A stretch of DNA of 64,000 nucleotides from Cladopsammia gracilis. Its lineage: Eukaryota > Cnidaria > Anthozoa > Scleractinia > Dendrophylliidae. The stretch is taken from contig JAJGOT010000057.1 of the NCBI GenBank assembly GCA_022457155.1, positions 805,501 to 869,500 of the forward strand. The letters are read 5' to 3'. Of this stretch, positions 36,201-46,944 are shown in pieces. How positions within the stretch are numbered: the stretch's first letter is position 1; every line of letters starts with the position of its first letter. The notes below the pieces were generated by a model that was not told where the DNA came from, did no database searches, and saw nothing but the letters and a program-made list of their open reading frames with translations. Made by a program: the position numbers and the translations under genes.

Positions 36201-39200
36201 ACTATGTACATTATCTTAGAGCATAGCCTTGAACATAATATAGTGTACAACAATATATTCATTTTATACATTGTACAACTATCTGATATTATGACAAATC
36301 TGCTTACCATTCTTATCAGAGGTGTTCACAAGTCCCAATCTGTTCCACAAGTTTACACTTATGTAACTTATCAGCTTTAACCACACAACTGTGTACCACA
36401 TGACTGCATTCACTGCTGCCCCTAGAATATGCATTCATTTGGATAAAGAGATACCATAATGAGGACTATATTACAAATTGTGTTTATACCATGATGATCA
36501 ATATCAGAAAGATTTGAATAAGAAAATACATGTATTATGACCAATTGAAATATTACATATATTTTTGCAATACATAAAAGTTTAAAAGTTTTAGTGGAAC
36601 TTGTCCCATGACCATTAGAGTCCTGGTTATTTACATTGTGGTTCAAATTTTTTTCTTTGGTTTGAAAATTTTCAAACCAGTTTGATTATTGTTTTCCTTT
36701 GTCTCAGAATATGATAATGAATCTGAGACAATGGAAAAATCAAATTAAACTGGTTTGAAAATTTTTAAACCAAAGAAAAATTTGAGCCACAACATTTACA
36801 AGACTGAATTTTCCAATTTAATAATTCACACTAAATGTACCAGACAAATGAGTCAAGTTTTTTTATGTCACCTTTCAAGCCACCCAGCATCCTCCCTTCC
36901 ACCCCACCCTGTGTTAAAATAGCGTTCCGCCCAGGTGACGTCATATTTAGCAGCATTGCATTGTGGGATTGAAATGCGGACAAATATTTCAAAATGGCTG
37001 CCTCGGAAACAACAGTTTTTGCGATTCCTGTACATGTTGTGGATAACTGTCGAATTGTACCCAAGAACAGTGCTTCGTAGCACCTGCTTTTTTCGTAGCT
37101 ACCTGCATAGTTCTTGAATGTTTGTACGCATTTCAATCCCATGATGCTGCGCGCCAATTCTATTTTTAGAATCTGGGCAGAACGCTATTACAAACATCTA
37201 CATGCAAGTATGTACAGTGTAACTTTTCACATACACCAATGCTCCTTAAAAAACCTCAAAAAGAATACTATTATTTTAATAAAATTTAAAGTACTAAACA
37301 TGAAATGGGCAAGCACACAATAATCACTGTATCTTGTGCTGCGACTGCAGGTTCAACATGTATATTGTATTGTTAGTATCACATTCTATAGGCACAAATT
37401 AGCACCTTATCACCCAGGATCTGCTCTAGAATGTGTTGAAATATCAAATCCGGAGGTCATGGATTTGGATCCTACTGAGGTCAAACAATTGTCATGTGGT
37501 CCCCATAACCTCTAATTATGGGTTATAACACTCAGCAGAAGATTTATGGGTTATTGTTCTGAGTAGTCTCAAATTTACCACGACTGAATTAATTCAATCC
37601 CTGATTTCCTGCTAACAGTATTATGCTTGAGTTACACGACTACTTACATGGGGGTGGCTGGTAAGTCAAGATAACCGTGCAGGGTACAACCAATGTGCAG
37701 ATCAAACTGAAAATATGCAGATACCTTCCCAACCCTTCAGATATTTTTCCCTGTAATTTAAAGAAAGAAAAGAACATGTAATAAATAATAAATAAAATAT
37801 TTATTACTGTGTCTATGTATTTAGCTCATAGAGCTAATTGGGGACACCTACTATTACAAAATAAAAAGAATTTTGATTCTAAAAAGACAATGTACAATAT
37901 CACATTAAGTAATAATTTAACTGAATAAACTATACATTAAGATTTAAAAATATTTAAATGACATATATGAAAGCTTATTAAAATACATGTACATAATCAT
38001 GAATAATCACATGCTACAAAGGTTGCAGCAGTTGCTGCTGTCTTCCACTAGGCTGGACAGGTCAACGCTATGGATATTAGCTTTAAACGAGCTAAAGCTT
38101 GGTAATTCACGCATACTGTTTCCTAATTTGGACCAGATATATGGTCCTTGATACCTAAGTAATACACTATTACACTAAATACTATTGTTCTGAAAACTGT
38201 GCTGATTAACCTTAAAGCATAATGAAATTGAATACTAAAATCAATACTCATTTACTGACAGTAAAGTCCTATGATCCTGAATAAAGTTGTTGTACAATGT
38301 AATTACTGCCATGCATTGCTAGCTTTTTATTAACTGCTTATTTATAGTATTCTGTATCAAAAAAACTCTGTGTTTCCTCTTTCCTCGCAACTGCTTTTAG
38401 CCCCAAAAAACTTTTGTTTCTCTGAAAAATGCCAGGAAATATTATCAATCCATGGAGTATTTTTTACATGTCAAAATTCTGAGCAATGTTTTAACAATAA
38501 TTTATTAACTTGTAGGTCATGAGAATGCAAGTCTAAAAAAGTATAAAAAAAACAGCCAAAAATTTGACAATGAAGGCATGCACCCAGCTCTTCAATTTGT
38601 CCCAGTTACAATCATAATATGACAAAGTCTGTGCACTCTATTTTACATATATTATCTTATAACTAATATTAAGCAACAAAGTTGTTAACATTAAAATAAT
38701 TAAATTAATATTATACTCACTTTGGCCAAGAGCTTTTCAACAAAAAAGGTGAACTGAATAAATACATTGGAAACTGAAAATAAAAAGTAAGCTTGTAACA
38801 TTATATAATAAATATTAATACAGGTGCACTAAAGAACATGGCGAGAGTAACATACATGTACATGTATATACAAGAAGATAAAAAACTTTACTTACAAATC
38901 ACCAATGATGCTGTGGGCCAGCGATAAGGATCTTCCAAAAATATTGTAGTAACTTGTACAGGGTCAATAAGCAACCCATATCTAGATATGGGACATAAAA
39001 TAGGCAATTACTTAAGTCTGAATCAATGAATTCTTGACTGTTTTATATTACCATTATGCTATATAATATTTATATATTAACACTTCGTTTTACATACATG
39101 TATAACATATTTTTAATTAAAATAATGCAGCCAAGCTATGAAAAATAAAATATAATCATAATAATTAATATGTGAATGCCTTAAATTCAGTTGCAATAAT

Positions 39201-42200
39201 CAAAGGCTCCTACAAGCCAACTCGTGAATATGAAACAGCCTTTGGACCCTCCCCACTCCTACATGTATGCATTTTGCTTCACCGACCGCTGCCCTCTACC
39301 CTCTGCATCTGTGTAACTCCCCACCCTGCCCTCTCTCCAATGCCATCCCCATGGGTATAATTGAAATTATAAGGCAGGTGACAACAACACTGTACCTATC
39401 GCAAGGAACAGGTAAAATACATGTACCAGGGTTCTCCAGAGAAATTAGACTACCTGGCTGTAAATTAAAAGTAGGTGGCACCTGGCACTCAAGTACCCGA
39501 AGGGCATGAAGACACTCACTCTGGAAATGCATTCTGGTGCATTTTGGGGACAACAGCCAGTTTTAAACCTTTTTATTATTTACTGAAAAAAATTATTGCT
39601 ACCCTTAATAAATATGCTTTATAAAGAAAAACATTACGGCCCGAAAGAAATCACTTTTGTTTTATCTTATGACTACGAAGGATTTGTTTTTATAGCCATA
39701 CAAGTGTTGGGAAGAAAATAGGATGGATTTATCCTTATCTTCTCCCCAAATATTTTCTGACTAGCCGGCGGCCCCAGGACAAGTAGATGGCGATTTTCGC
39801 CGGTCGCTGGACCTTCCGGAGAACCCTGATGTACATGTACATGCGCAAGCCTTAATGCACTGGTCAGAAAAATTATAAAGAACAGTTTACAGTGGATAGA
39901 TGGAAGGAAGGAAGGAAGGAAGGAAGGAAGGAAGGGAGTGAACATTTGCAAATTTTTCCCCATCTGTTATAACTCGATTAACACTTCATGTATTCACGAG
40001 TTAAAAATTAATTAAACAACTTCTTAAAACAGAGCAAAACTCACTTGAGTACATTATCCAATGCCACTCGAAAATTTGAGAGTATCTATAATTTAACAAA
40101 AAGAGAATTAGAATAAAACATTGCCATTATGATATCATACTACTAACGCATAATACATTGTATAGGTATTGTGATTGAACAATAACTTCACCCACTAAAG
40201 GCAGCCAATTATTGTCACGAGCCTGGTTGACTGGCACAGGCCGGCCTAGTTACCAAGATCTTGGCAGCCTTATTCCTATTAATTTTTTTCCTTTGTAAAA
40301 TTTGACACATGCTCATACATGTATGACTACACTGGAATGAAAAATTTTCTGAAAATTTTCAAATGCACACAAATAAATTTGTCCGTCTAAAACCCTGGCC
40401 AAATGGGATCAGAAGTCAACACAAGCTGGAAAATGACATTTTACATTAATTTGCAATGGGTGGCCAAGTGGACTCGCAAGTTTACCCGCAAGTATGTTTC
40501 ACCTTGCGATAATAATTTGCATTCCTGGAGGGCTTGAAGAGGCCAGCTGAGTTACCAGGTTTAAATGAAGAGACCCTCCGCATCTATCATTCTATAAACT
40601 ACAGTACCGGACAAAAAAACCTAATAGAGAACTCAGAGCAGACTGAATTTGCACATCAACTGCAAACCTGTCAAAAACTTGAGATCCACAAAATGAATTC
40701 TACATTGTTCCTATTGTAAAAGGTAAAAGGTAAGTCTTCTCAAGCCTAATGGCTTACAACTGCCAGACCTAAGATCAGATTCTGTAGCATGAAGCGACTG
40801 AGAGTATTACCGTACCCCCCCCCCCCCCCCCCCCCCCAGTCTAACCCAAGGTTATTCTCCAGCATTAAGTCACCAGTATCCATTTATATACCCGGGTGGA
40901 TGGAGACAATGTGGAGCAAAGTTTCTTGTCTAAGGAAAAAACATGATGGCAGAGACGGAGCCTCAAAACCACTACACCACTGCACCTCCACTATTTTGTG
41001 GATCTCAAGTTTTTGACAGGTTTGTGGTTCATATACATAATGCATTTGATTGCTCCGAGTTCTCTGTTAGGTTACTTCTGTCCGGTACTGTAACTATCTA
41101 GCTGCTGTCTGTTACAGGCCAGGGTCAACTGTGAAATTAATAGAATGGGTTTTACATAGATCTACTGTTTACTGCATGGTATTCACGTTGTATTTACTGT
41201 AAGTTATTTCTTCATAAATTCAACAAAGAGGAAAAATTTAGAACAATCAATTTCTGAGACTGCCATTTAATACAACTTTTGGACAAAGGTATATAGTACT
41301 ACATGTATGTAGCCTGGTAGCGTGAGACTTTAATTTGACACTTTTTAAAGTCTTTTTAGAAGCATGTTGGTGGATAATTATGCGGAATAAAGTTTCTCGT
41401 CAACCTTTTGGCCAATAAATCAAAAGTCCAAGCACTTCAACATGCCTCCATTAATATTACCCTTGATCCTTTCCCATTTATCTAGAGGCAAATTAAAATT
41501 TACAAGCCCAATAGAAAACTTTACTAGTTCTAGGATTGAGTATTCAGAGCTCACCACACAAACATCTGAAGCTTGGTGATCAGGCCTTTCATACAGTTAA
41601 AGGACCTGGTTCCACAAAATCATAAGACTTGCATTTCTCAGTAAATTTATGAACTTTTTTTAGATTACTGCTCTGGTAAATAAGCACCTCTCCCCCACCC
41701 ATATAGATTTGCAATGACAGTAACTACAGTTACAAAGAGATGTACTTTAAAATGAGGCATTTGTCTTAGGGTGTATTCCATACAGGGTAGGCTGAGGAAC
41801 TTTGGAATGCATTGCCTTTTTCAATACTGTTGAAGCTCCTGTAAACGGACACCCTCGGAAAGCAGAAAAATTGTCCGTAACTGGAGCTTGTCAAGGCAGC
41901 CACAAGTACAGCTGTTGGCTTATGAGTGTCCGCTCAGAGATCCTCGATCATATAATCCTTAAGGAACTTGGTGTACCTTTGGACTGGGCTAATTTTCACA
42001 TGGAATGTACATGGTTGCAAGCATAATCACGTCCCCTGCTGTCTCAAAGGCATGCCAACAGAGTTCATCGGCACAACAATTATTATTTCAACAATTGAAA
42101 GCCTAGTAGCGCCCAAATAATGGTTATACAAGCTATCCACAAAGCAATCTCATTTTTTGCAAATTAGCTACAAGCTTATAAGTCTGTCTTATTATTCCGA

Positions 42201-42621
42201 AGATTACTTTTTCCTGCATGTATAACTTAATTTTGATGGTTATATTGAGGAAAGCTAAGGGGCCGTTGACATATTCACAAGTTCCAGCTTAACGTCCACT
42301 GGACGTTAGGGTCACACCTCCCCCCCCCCCCCCCTCCTTAACGTCCACTTAGAATTTTCACCATCCCGACGTCGCCTGGAGTGACGTTTTATGATAGTCG
42401 GTGAATACAGTTTGCAAGACTACTGATGTGCGAAACAACAAACATTATTTGTAAATGGGCTTTAGAATATTTAAAAAGACTGACAGTTCCTCGTACCTGT
42501 TTTGCTACAACATCTTTGTGTCCACTTTGTGCCTTTTCATGGCTCACTGTGGTACTTCTAGGATTAAAAACTAACAATTTCGTACTTACGCGCTAACGTC
42601 CAAATCTCGACTCCCCCCTAA

Positions 42622-42652
<31 letters not shown>

Positions 42653-44443
42653 AAGAACGTTAAGCGGGGAACTTCTGAATATGTCGACGGCCCCTACCAC
42701 GGTCGACAATTTTCAGTTCAATAAAAGGTGCAAATCTAGAAAAAAAATCCTATATAATCGATTGATATATTGTAATATCTTTCATCAGTACCAAGAGAAT
42801 ATACTCTGCTTTAATAATTATCGAAAAAAAAAATTGAAGTAAGCTTAAAACAAACAATTATATGCTTTCATCGGCGAGAAAGTCCTTTTAGCTTACCAGA
42901 AGAACAAGACATAAGTTCACAATTCCTCTGTAGTTTTCAAAACCGCTGGTTGAGGTTAAAAGAGACTCTTCACACGAGTGAACCCTGTAATATCAGAGAA
43001 GAACCTTGTTTTTAAATAACATAGAGGCAAATGTGGACGCCATGCCAGCGAAACTGAGGCTTCCAACTTCTCCATCTTGAACTTACGGCAGCGCATAGAT
43101 ATTCCCTAGCTTCGTTCTAGGTTTCGTCTCTGAATTCTTGTCCAACTTTTTAGACGATGATCGCCGCCTTAACGTGGGAGAACTCATGATTTACCCTTTC
43201 CTTTCGAATGGATATTCGTTTCTGCACGTAAATACGATCAGATCACCTTTGTAACGCTGACCGCTGATCAATAAAGCGGCACGTGACAGTGAATATGCAA
43301 CAGACTGTCCAGGGTAGGGAGAGTATGAAGAGTATCCGTGTAGTCTGTGTAGACACGACGCTGTAGCGTTGTGATATCATCAATGACACATCCGCTTAGA
43401 TTCTTAAACAAAACTCGTTTCGATGTTGCTCCCGATTTACACTGACAAAGACTTGTCTCCAACCAAGAGGGGTGTACAGAGTTCTCTGGTCAGTACAAGG
43501 GTCGTCTCTCAAACACGAGGCACGTGCGTTTCTGAGAAAACAAATGTCTATTATGAAAGTCAATGAAGTCCATATATTTATGGAAGGTAACAATGAACAT
43601 TAACAGGAGCTCATAACGCGGGCATAACCCTTCTTCTCTTCTCTTCTCTTCTCTTCTCTTCTCTTCTCTTCTCTTCTCTTCTCTTCTCTTCTCTTCTCTT
43701 CTCTTCTCTTCTCTTCTCTTCTCTTCTCTTCTCTTCTCTTCTCTTCTCTTCTCTTCTCTTCTCTTCTCTTCTCTTCTCTTCTCTTCACTTCTCCGCAGTC
43801 TTTTCTCTTCTTTTCCCAGATCAAGCTCTGATTGTGACCCGGCTTTTTATAAAGCCATTTCAAAATCTCGGTCTCGCGCGCGCAGAAAAATGTTAATCTC
43901 GCCGATCGTAAAGTCCGTCCCGAAGAATTTACCATTCGCCACCCCCTCAGTTTCTGCTTGTAGGTAATCCGAGGATTACGTCTGTTGTTTCGTTTACAGG
44001 ATTTACAGGGCGTAATTTTTTTTTTATTGAACGTTATAGATACTTTAATTTGAGCTTACCAAAAGAATGAGAGCCAAGTTCACCAATCCTCTGAATTGAT
44101 CTAAGCTTTTCGGTGCGCTTATAAGAGAATCTTGAACACTGTGCACTCTGCGGGGGTTAAAGAAAAGAAGAAAGTTGTCAGGATTTTGCATTGTGCAACT
44201 TGCGGGTTTTTGTTTGGACCTGTTTTACGAGGTTGCCAAGGCAGAAAAGTTGGCAAAAACAAGTCTTTCGCTTTGACGTAGCACAATAATCATCGCCAAC
44301 TACTTAGATTACAAGGAAACAGAAAATTATAAAAGCTAAGTTATATTTAAGTGTCTGATTAAAACGCAAACTTACGGATCATTTACACCGAGTTTCTCCC
44401 GTTTAGTCGGGGTTATCTCCTGCAACGCAGGAATAGTGAGCAT
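27294..44443 (-). CDS. DGAT1: Diacylglycerol O-acyltransferase 1 (MBOAT family), complete, with duplicated 5' cassette
   Basis: DGAT1 makes triacylglycerol from diacylglycerol and acyl-CoA in the ER membrane. Exons in transcript order: 44376-44443 and 44060-44147 (cassette A) or 43087-43187 and 42897-42984 (cassette B), then 40045-40085, 38896-38981, 38721-38773, 37648-37750, 36308-36421, 35357-35440, 32503-32606, 32157-32195, 31823-31864, 31521-31565, 30704-30816, 29847-29912, 29622-29709, 28247-28309 and 27294-27485 (stop TAG). All borders are GT-AG and all phases join: 462 residues from cassette A, 473 from cassette B (human 488). Family signatures: FRG-/YRG- exon 2, [50 protein letters not shown] (near residue 325, isoform A), [13 protein letters not shown], and the catalytic His in SAFFHE (residue 377). 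The C-terminus ([20 protein letters not shown]) is longer and unlike the vertebrate tail. Confidence 0.95.
27850..28232. mobile_element. AATTGAGTG-family MITE, one full and one partial copy in tandem
   Basis: The full copy is about 27855-28105 (ends GAAGTATCGAAAGTAATTTC and the inverse ACAATTGGTTTTGGTTTTAC...TAGTTTTCAATTGAGTG). A shorter derivative immediately follows to 28232. It contains TTTCCCGCGCTTGGCGCGGG and CTTTGTGATTGGCTAA. Lies in the last DGAT1 intron. Confidence 0.65.
29988..30656. mobile_element. Inverted-repeat element AGTTAAACCTCTATTAAGCAG-ended
   Basis: The left end AGTTAAACCTCTATTAAGC is mirrored at 30635-30656 (GCTTAATAGAGGTTTGACT). Short words of the same type (TTAATAGAGG) recur inside near 30395 and 30600. 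In a DGAT1 intron; noncoding. Confidence 0.65.
31214..31337. repeat. Foldback element in DGAT1 intron
   Basis: Arms of about 39 bp (AAAG(A/G)CCCAGTATTGTCC, ATTATGCTTC, C(A/T)CTG) around a spacer of about 40 bp. Confidence 0.75.
33075..35282. repeat. 88-bp satellite array with a 4-unit (352-bp) higher-order repeat, interrupted by a transposon
   Basis: About 16 tandem copies of an 88-bp unit (AAAGTACTGCTGAAGAGG, TTTCATTTGAATGGTCACAC, CATAGGATTTCATC, AGACTCAAAAGTTAGAAC, AAATGGTACCATG). Copies are mostly 95% or more alike. Diagnostic variants (ATGCGAAAG; CACCGTAGG with TTTTGTCC; AAATGCTACC) occur twice at an exact spacing of 352 bp, showing that blocks of four units were duplicated. Located in the intron between the YPDNL exon (35357) and the DLYYF exon (32606) of DGAT1. 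It is a tandem repeat without spacers, not a CRISPR array. Confidence 0.95.
34351..35150. mobile_element. CAGGGCTCGAAATT-ended element inserted in the satellite, 5-bp TSD
   Basis: The element spans 34356-35145 (790 bp) with 14-bp perfect TIRs CAGGGCTCGAAATT. GAATG is duplicated on both sides (34351-34355 and 35146-35150) and is present once in uninterrupted satellite units, so the insertion point is unambiguous. Inside, short phrases GTCGCA/GCGACT recur near both ends. No transposase is recognisable. A diverged relative starts at about 1998 (CAGGGCTTGAAATT). CAGGG...CCCTG termini are hAT-like, but the 5-bp duplication is shorter than the classical 8. Confidence 0.85.
35963..36078. repeat. Foldback, AATTTGCCTTGGTTCAAA arms
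   Basis: Imperfect inverted arms of about 38 bp around a CATACATTATCATAC-type centre, in a DGAT1 intron. Confidence 0.7.
36645..36793. repeat. Foldback, TTGTGGTTCAAATTTTT arms
   Basis: Arms of about 65 bp (including TTTGGTTTGAAAATTTTCAAACCAGTTTGA) fold back on each other. The terminal words resemble those of the 35.96-36.08 kb foldback, so the two are probably one family. Confidence 0.7.
36917..37191. mobile_element. AATAGCGTTCYGCCCAG-ended MITE
   Basis: The left end AATAGCGTTCCGCCCAG and the inverse of the right end AATAGCGTTCTGCCCAG form the TIR. A second, inner inverted pair (GGGATTGAAATGCG) lies 40-60 bp from each end. About 275 bp, noncoding, in a DGAT1 intron. Confidence 0.75.
39899..39936. 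repeat. (GGAA)n microsatellite
   Basis: About nine GGAA tetramers. Intron of DGAT1. Confidence 0.95.
40602..41100. repeat. Foldback element with a SINE nested in its centre
   Basis: The left arm 40602-40692 and right arm 40993-41100 are inverse copies (CAGTACCGGACA, CCTAA(T/C)AGAGAACTC, CAAACCTGTCAAAAACTTG). The centre holds SINE copy 2, so the SINE inserted into the loop of an older foldback. Confidence 0.8.
40713..40988 (-). mobile_element. tRNA-derived SINE, copy 2 (degenerate)
   Basis: Same family as copies at 2.65 and 60.98 kb: shares TTCTGTAGCATGAAGCGACT, CCAGTATCCATTTATATACC, GTTTCTTGTCTAAGGAAA. It contains a long C run near 40806-40827 and has a decayed tRNA-like head (CTACACCACTGCACC). 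Confidence 0.7.
42258..42695. mobile_element. AGGGGCCG-ended inverted-repeat element with C-homopolymers
   Basis: Ends AGGGGCCGTTGACATATTCA and inverse AGGGGCCGTCGACATATTCA, continuing to AAGTTCC and CTTAACGT (about 37 bp). Two long poly-C runs lie inside. In the DGAT1 intron upstream of exon 3. Confidence 0.75.
42897..43187 (-). other. DGAT1: DGAT1 5' cassette B (first exon B 43087-43187, exon 2B 42897-42984)
   Basis: Exon 1B encodes [17 protein letters not shown]... (33 codons plus CC), a basic Ser/Arg-rich cytosolic N-terminus. Exon 2B (88 bp) encodes VHSCEESLL...[16 protein letters not shown], the start of the first transmembrane region. Splice phases are identical to cassette A, and exon 2B ends in phase 0 for the common exon 3 at 40085. 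Both cassettes lie between exon 3 and the gene's 5' end, so each must have its own promoter or be chosen by alternative splicing. Confidence 0.9.
43632..43795. repeat. (TTCTC)n microsatellite
   Basis: About 33 pentamers, between the two DGAT1 cassettes. The Arg/Glu-rich translation of this run is an artefact. Confidence 0.97.
44060..44443 (-). other. DGAT1: DGAT1 5' cassette A (first exon A 44376-44443, exon 2A 44060-44147)
   Basis: Exon 1A encodes [19 protein letters not shown]... (22 codons plus CC). Exon 2A (88 bp, the same length as exon 2B) encodes VHSVQDSLI...[15 protein letters not shown], clearly homologous to exon 2B. Both match the CH..QDSLFSS..GF.NYRGILNW region of mammalian DGAT1. 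The sequence around the donors is also similar (TGAGCTTACCA(A)AAGAA in A, TAGCTTACCAGAAGAA in B), pointing to tandem duplication of exons 1-2 with flanking intron. Confidence 0.9.
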
Positions 44444-44814
44444 TTTGCGAAGAATTTACATCTTTTCTTGCTTAAATTCCGCAACACATCAATGTAGCAA
44501 ATTTAACATGATGATAAATTATACGTTGTGACGTCATAATACATTTAGCACACGACAACGGCTGCCAAGAAAACGTTTCTGAGGAGGGGCAGGGAGGCGA
44601 CAAATTTAGCGGCTCGTATTTTCTTTTTGAGTAGCTGATTGTTGGAGTTCGAGCTTTATACTTTCTTTGTTATAAAAGGAATTGATGGATAGTTGACAGC
44701 AAAAATAGTTTATAAATCGCGAAAGAACAAGTATAAGCGCGCGACCCGATCGAAGTTCTTACAATGTCACTCGTTCACAGTGTCCGCGTTCTTCCTCGTT
44801 CAGCGGCTTTCCTT

Positions 44815-45970
44815 GACCGTTGCTCGGTCGTGCCTAAAGAATACCGTTTAGAGGGACATCGGACACCTTATTAAGACTTATACTAGCAGTAATCAGGGAT
44901 TATAAAGTGCGTTCGAATGTTTGTTATGGGTAAGAAGTGTTTGAGACTTGTTTGAGTGACATTTCGTTCTAAGTAATTCTTCCTGAATTTCACGAAGACG
45001 TATTCCAAGTTACTTGATTGATAATTTACATTCGTGACGTAGCCCTTGCATCACTAATTACACAACAACCAAGTTTTAACGGCAAAACTTAATAATCACT
45101 ACACGAGGCCGAAACTAAAACTTCCAAATGTGGCAGCACTTCACTTCCAATATGGAACCGCTAGTTATATTTGTATTTGTGACCGCAATAGGTCAGAGTA
45201 CAATGACTCATATGATCAATTAGTATTAGTTTGTTTTCTACTGACTTCTCTCTCATCGATGGCATCTCACAGAACGAACGATAATAGGCGCCATATTCGC
45301 TTCTTTGTAGCTGGAATAAAGGACTTTCTGTACCTTTCAGAAGCAGTAAACATGTTTCCGATCAAGCTTTCTTGTAAAAACACTGCAGTTACTTGCAAAA
45401 ATGATACAGATTAAACTTACCGAATAGAGCAGAGGTGAGAAAAAATGGCAAACCAATGTGCGCGCGCAACTTGCTGGATGAGCCTATGATGTACGCGTAA
45501 GAAGAAAAACGTGCGCGCGAACCTTGCCGGAAGAGGCTATGACGTATTTCCGGTACTTGACCCACCCACAAAATCGAGTTTCTCTCCCCTAAATGTTCGT
45601 GCCCAGGGCTCTCGCTTGTTGAGTTTAGGTTGCGTTCTCCCGACGTCGAACGCAATAACGTAATGTCGACACTTAAAATTTTATTGTCAATAAATTTTTA
45701 AGTGTAAAAAAGAAAATCTAAAATCCCCCACTCAGGATTGAACCTGTGATCTCAGCTAGGCTTAGGCTTAGATAGCCTACCGTACCACTGTACCACTGTA
45801 CCACTGTACCACCTAGCTTCTCGGGTTATTCAGGCCTAAATTTAACTATATAAACTGCTACCCATAACATCAACTGAAAGCTAATCAGTTACTCCGTTAT
45901 ATAAGTTTCAATAAGGTGTCCGACGTCCTTCTGAACGGTATTCTTTAGGCTTAACCCCGTTGCTCACCGA
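44815..45970. repeat. Inverted repeat pair bounding a 1.15-kb segment
   Basis: The left arm (about 44815-44893: CCTAAAGAATACCGTT, GGACATCGGACACCTTATT) and right arm (about 45895-45970) are inverse copies with about 85-90% match over about 70 bp. The segment between holds the tRNA-like sequence at 45.72 kb but no recognisable gene. Possibly a transposon with decayed interior. Confidence 0.6.
45724..45818 (-). repeat. tRNA-like sequence (SINE or tRNA pseudogene)
   Basis: On the minus strand: repeated TGGTACAG, then an A-box-like AGTGGTACGGTAGGC and a B-box GGTTCAATCC followed by TGAGTGGGGG. The A box region is a small tandem (TACCACTG four times), the spacing is long, and there is no acceptor stem match, so I do not call a functional tRNA. 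Confidence 0.5.
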
Positions 45971-46333
45971 CAGCGCTGAATAACGCATTGCGCATGTTCG
46001 TTACGTTACTGCTTTCCTCGTGGTGCCAAATTTGTAAATGAGTCAGTTTCTTAAACTTCACCCTTTAAACCATGAAAACAAAAGTTCTTCCAACCGGCGA
46101 AGTTAGATACAATATTGTAGCGGCTGTCCAAAAACACTCAGACTTTCCTTAACCACACAACACGGTGCTTAACCGGCAACGGAAAACCAACCAGCGAAAA
46201 AGCTAGATCAGATAACGCTTCCAGCAGGAGCTTACAGATGCAACCACCCACGCTGTTTGACCTGTTTATTCAACAAGGCCAAAAGTCAATTACACTTTTT
46301 TTACTACTAAAGAGGAACGTTGTATTTATAATC

Positions 46334-46640
46334 ACATAACATGTAATTCTAAAAACCTGATCTATATGATCCAATGTAAAAAATGTTTTAAACGTAATAT
46401 ACGGTGTCAATATATACATCGGACGGTAGTGTAGCAGCTCTAAGAAACCTCTATTTTCATTGGCCTTGTAAAACACAGCTGCTATGGTTTTTAGGGCTAG
46501 GGTCCATTGTTGTTTTGTTTGTTCTATTGTCCTCTCGAAGAGTATCGAACCAATGGCGTGAGACCTTACGAGAGCTGCTACATCGCCCATCGGAGAAACA
46601 AAACGCAAACTAAACAGGAACACTTTGGTGAACATCGCCG
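46334..46640 (+). pseudogene. GIY-YIG endonuclease remnant of a Penelope-like retroelement, split by a MITE
   Basis: The frame reads CNSKNLIYMIQCKKC...RCQYI up to 46422, then resumes at 46588 with IGETKRKLNRN. This is the usual order in the GIY-YIG nuclease that follows reverse transcriptase in Penelope-like elements (IYLIQCKKC...YIGETKRKL). No reverse transcriptase is visible upstream; stops and the insertion show it is dead. The phrase CCTGAAGAAGTGGCCAGCCGAAATATTG-type at 46991-47018 downstream may be its 3' tail. Confidence 0.7.
46417..46593. mobile_element. 165-bp MITE inside the GIY-YIG remnant, CATCGG duplicated
   Basis: The insert spans 46423-46587. Its ends CGGTAGTGTAGCAGCTCT and inverse GCGATGTAGCAGCTCT form a TIR of about 20 bp. 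CATCGG is on both sides (46417-46422, 46588-46593). Removing the insert and one CATCGG brings the two halves of the GIY-YIG motif together apart from small decay. Confidence 0.75.
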
Positions 46641-46785
46641 CTAGTGCCTAAAACGTGATGAATTGTAATCTGTTTATCAGTAAGTATATTCTTGTCAAAT
46701 GAATTCAGTAATTAGTTAGTATTTTCTTAGATTGTGACATCGTCTGACGTAAACATTGTGTAACTCCGTTCTTTGTTTTTCAAGT

Positions 46786-46944
46786 CAGCTATTTCAATTA
46801 ACGTTGTCGGATGAAAAGGGCGAAAAGCCATGCAAGACCGCAAGGTAGTACGGAATTTTTATGCAATGGATAGTTACAACTAACTATACTACCTTGCGGT
46901 CTTGGTTTTGAGCTTTCATCCGACAACGTTAATTGAAATAGCTG
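46786..46944. repeat. Foldback with CAGCTATTTCAATTAACGTT arms
   Basis: Near-perfect inverted arms of about 55-60 bp (CAGCTATTTCAATTAACG, TTGTCGGATGAAA, CAAGACCGCAAGGTAGTA). Total 159 bp, noncoding. Confidence 0.85.

Noticed and set aside
36831..37157. 108-codon minus-strand ORF
   Set aside because: It lies within the AATAGCGTTC-ended MITE and reads through its TIR.
43600..43935. Arg/Glu repeat ORF
   Set aside because: Translation of the (TTCTC)n microsatellite.
45724..45818. Functional tRNA gene
   Set aside because: A and B boxes are present, but no acceptor or anticodon stem can be folded with normal spacing, and the 5' part is a small tandem repeat.
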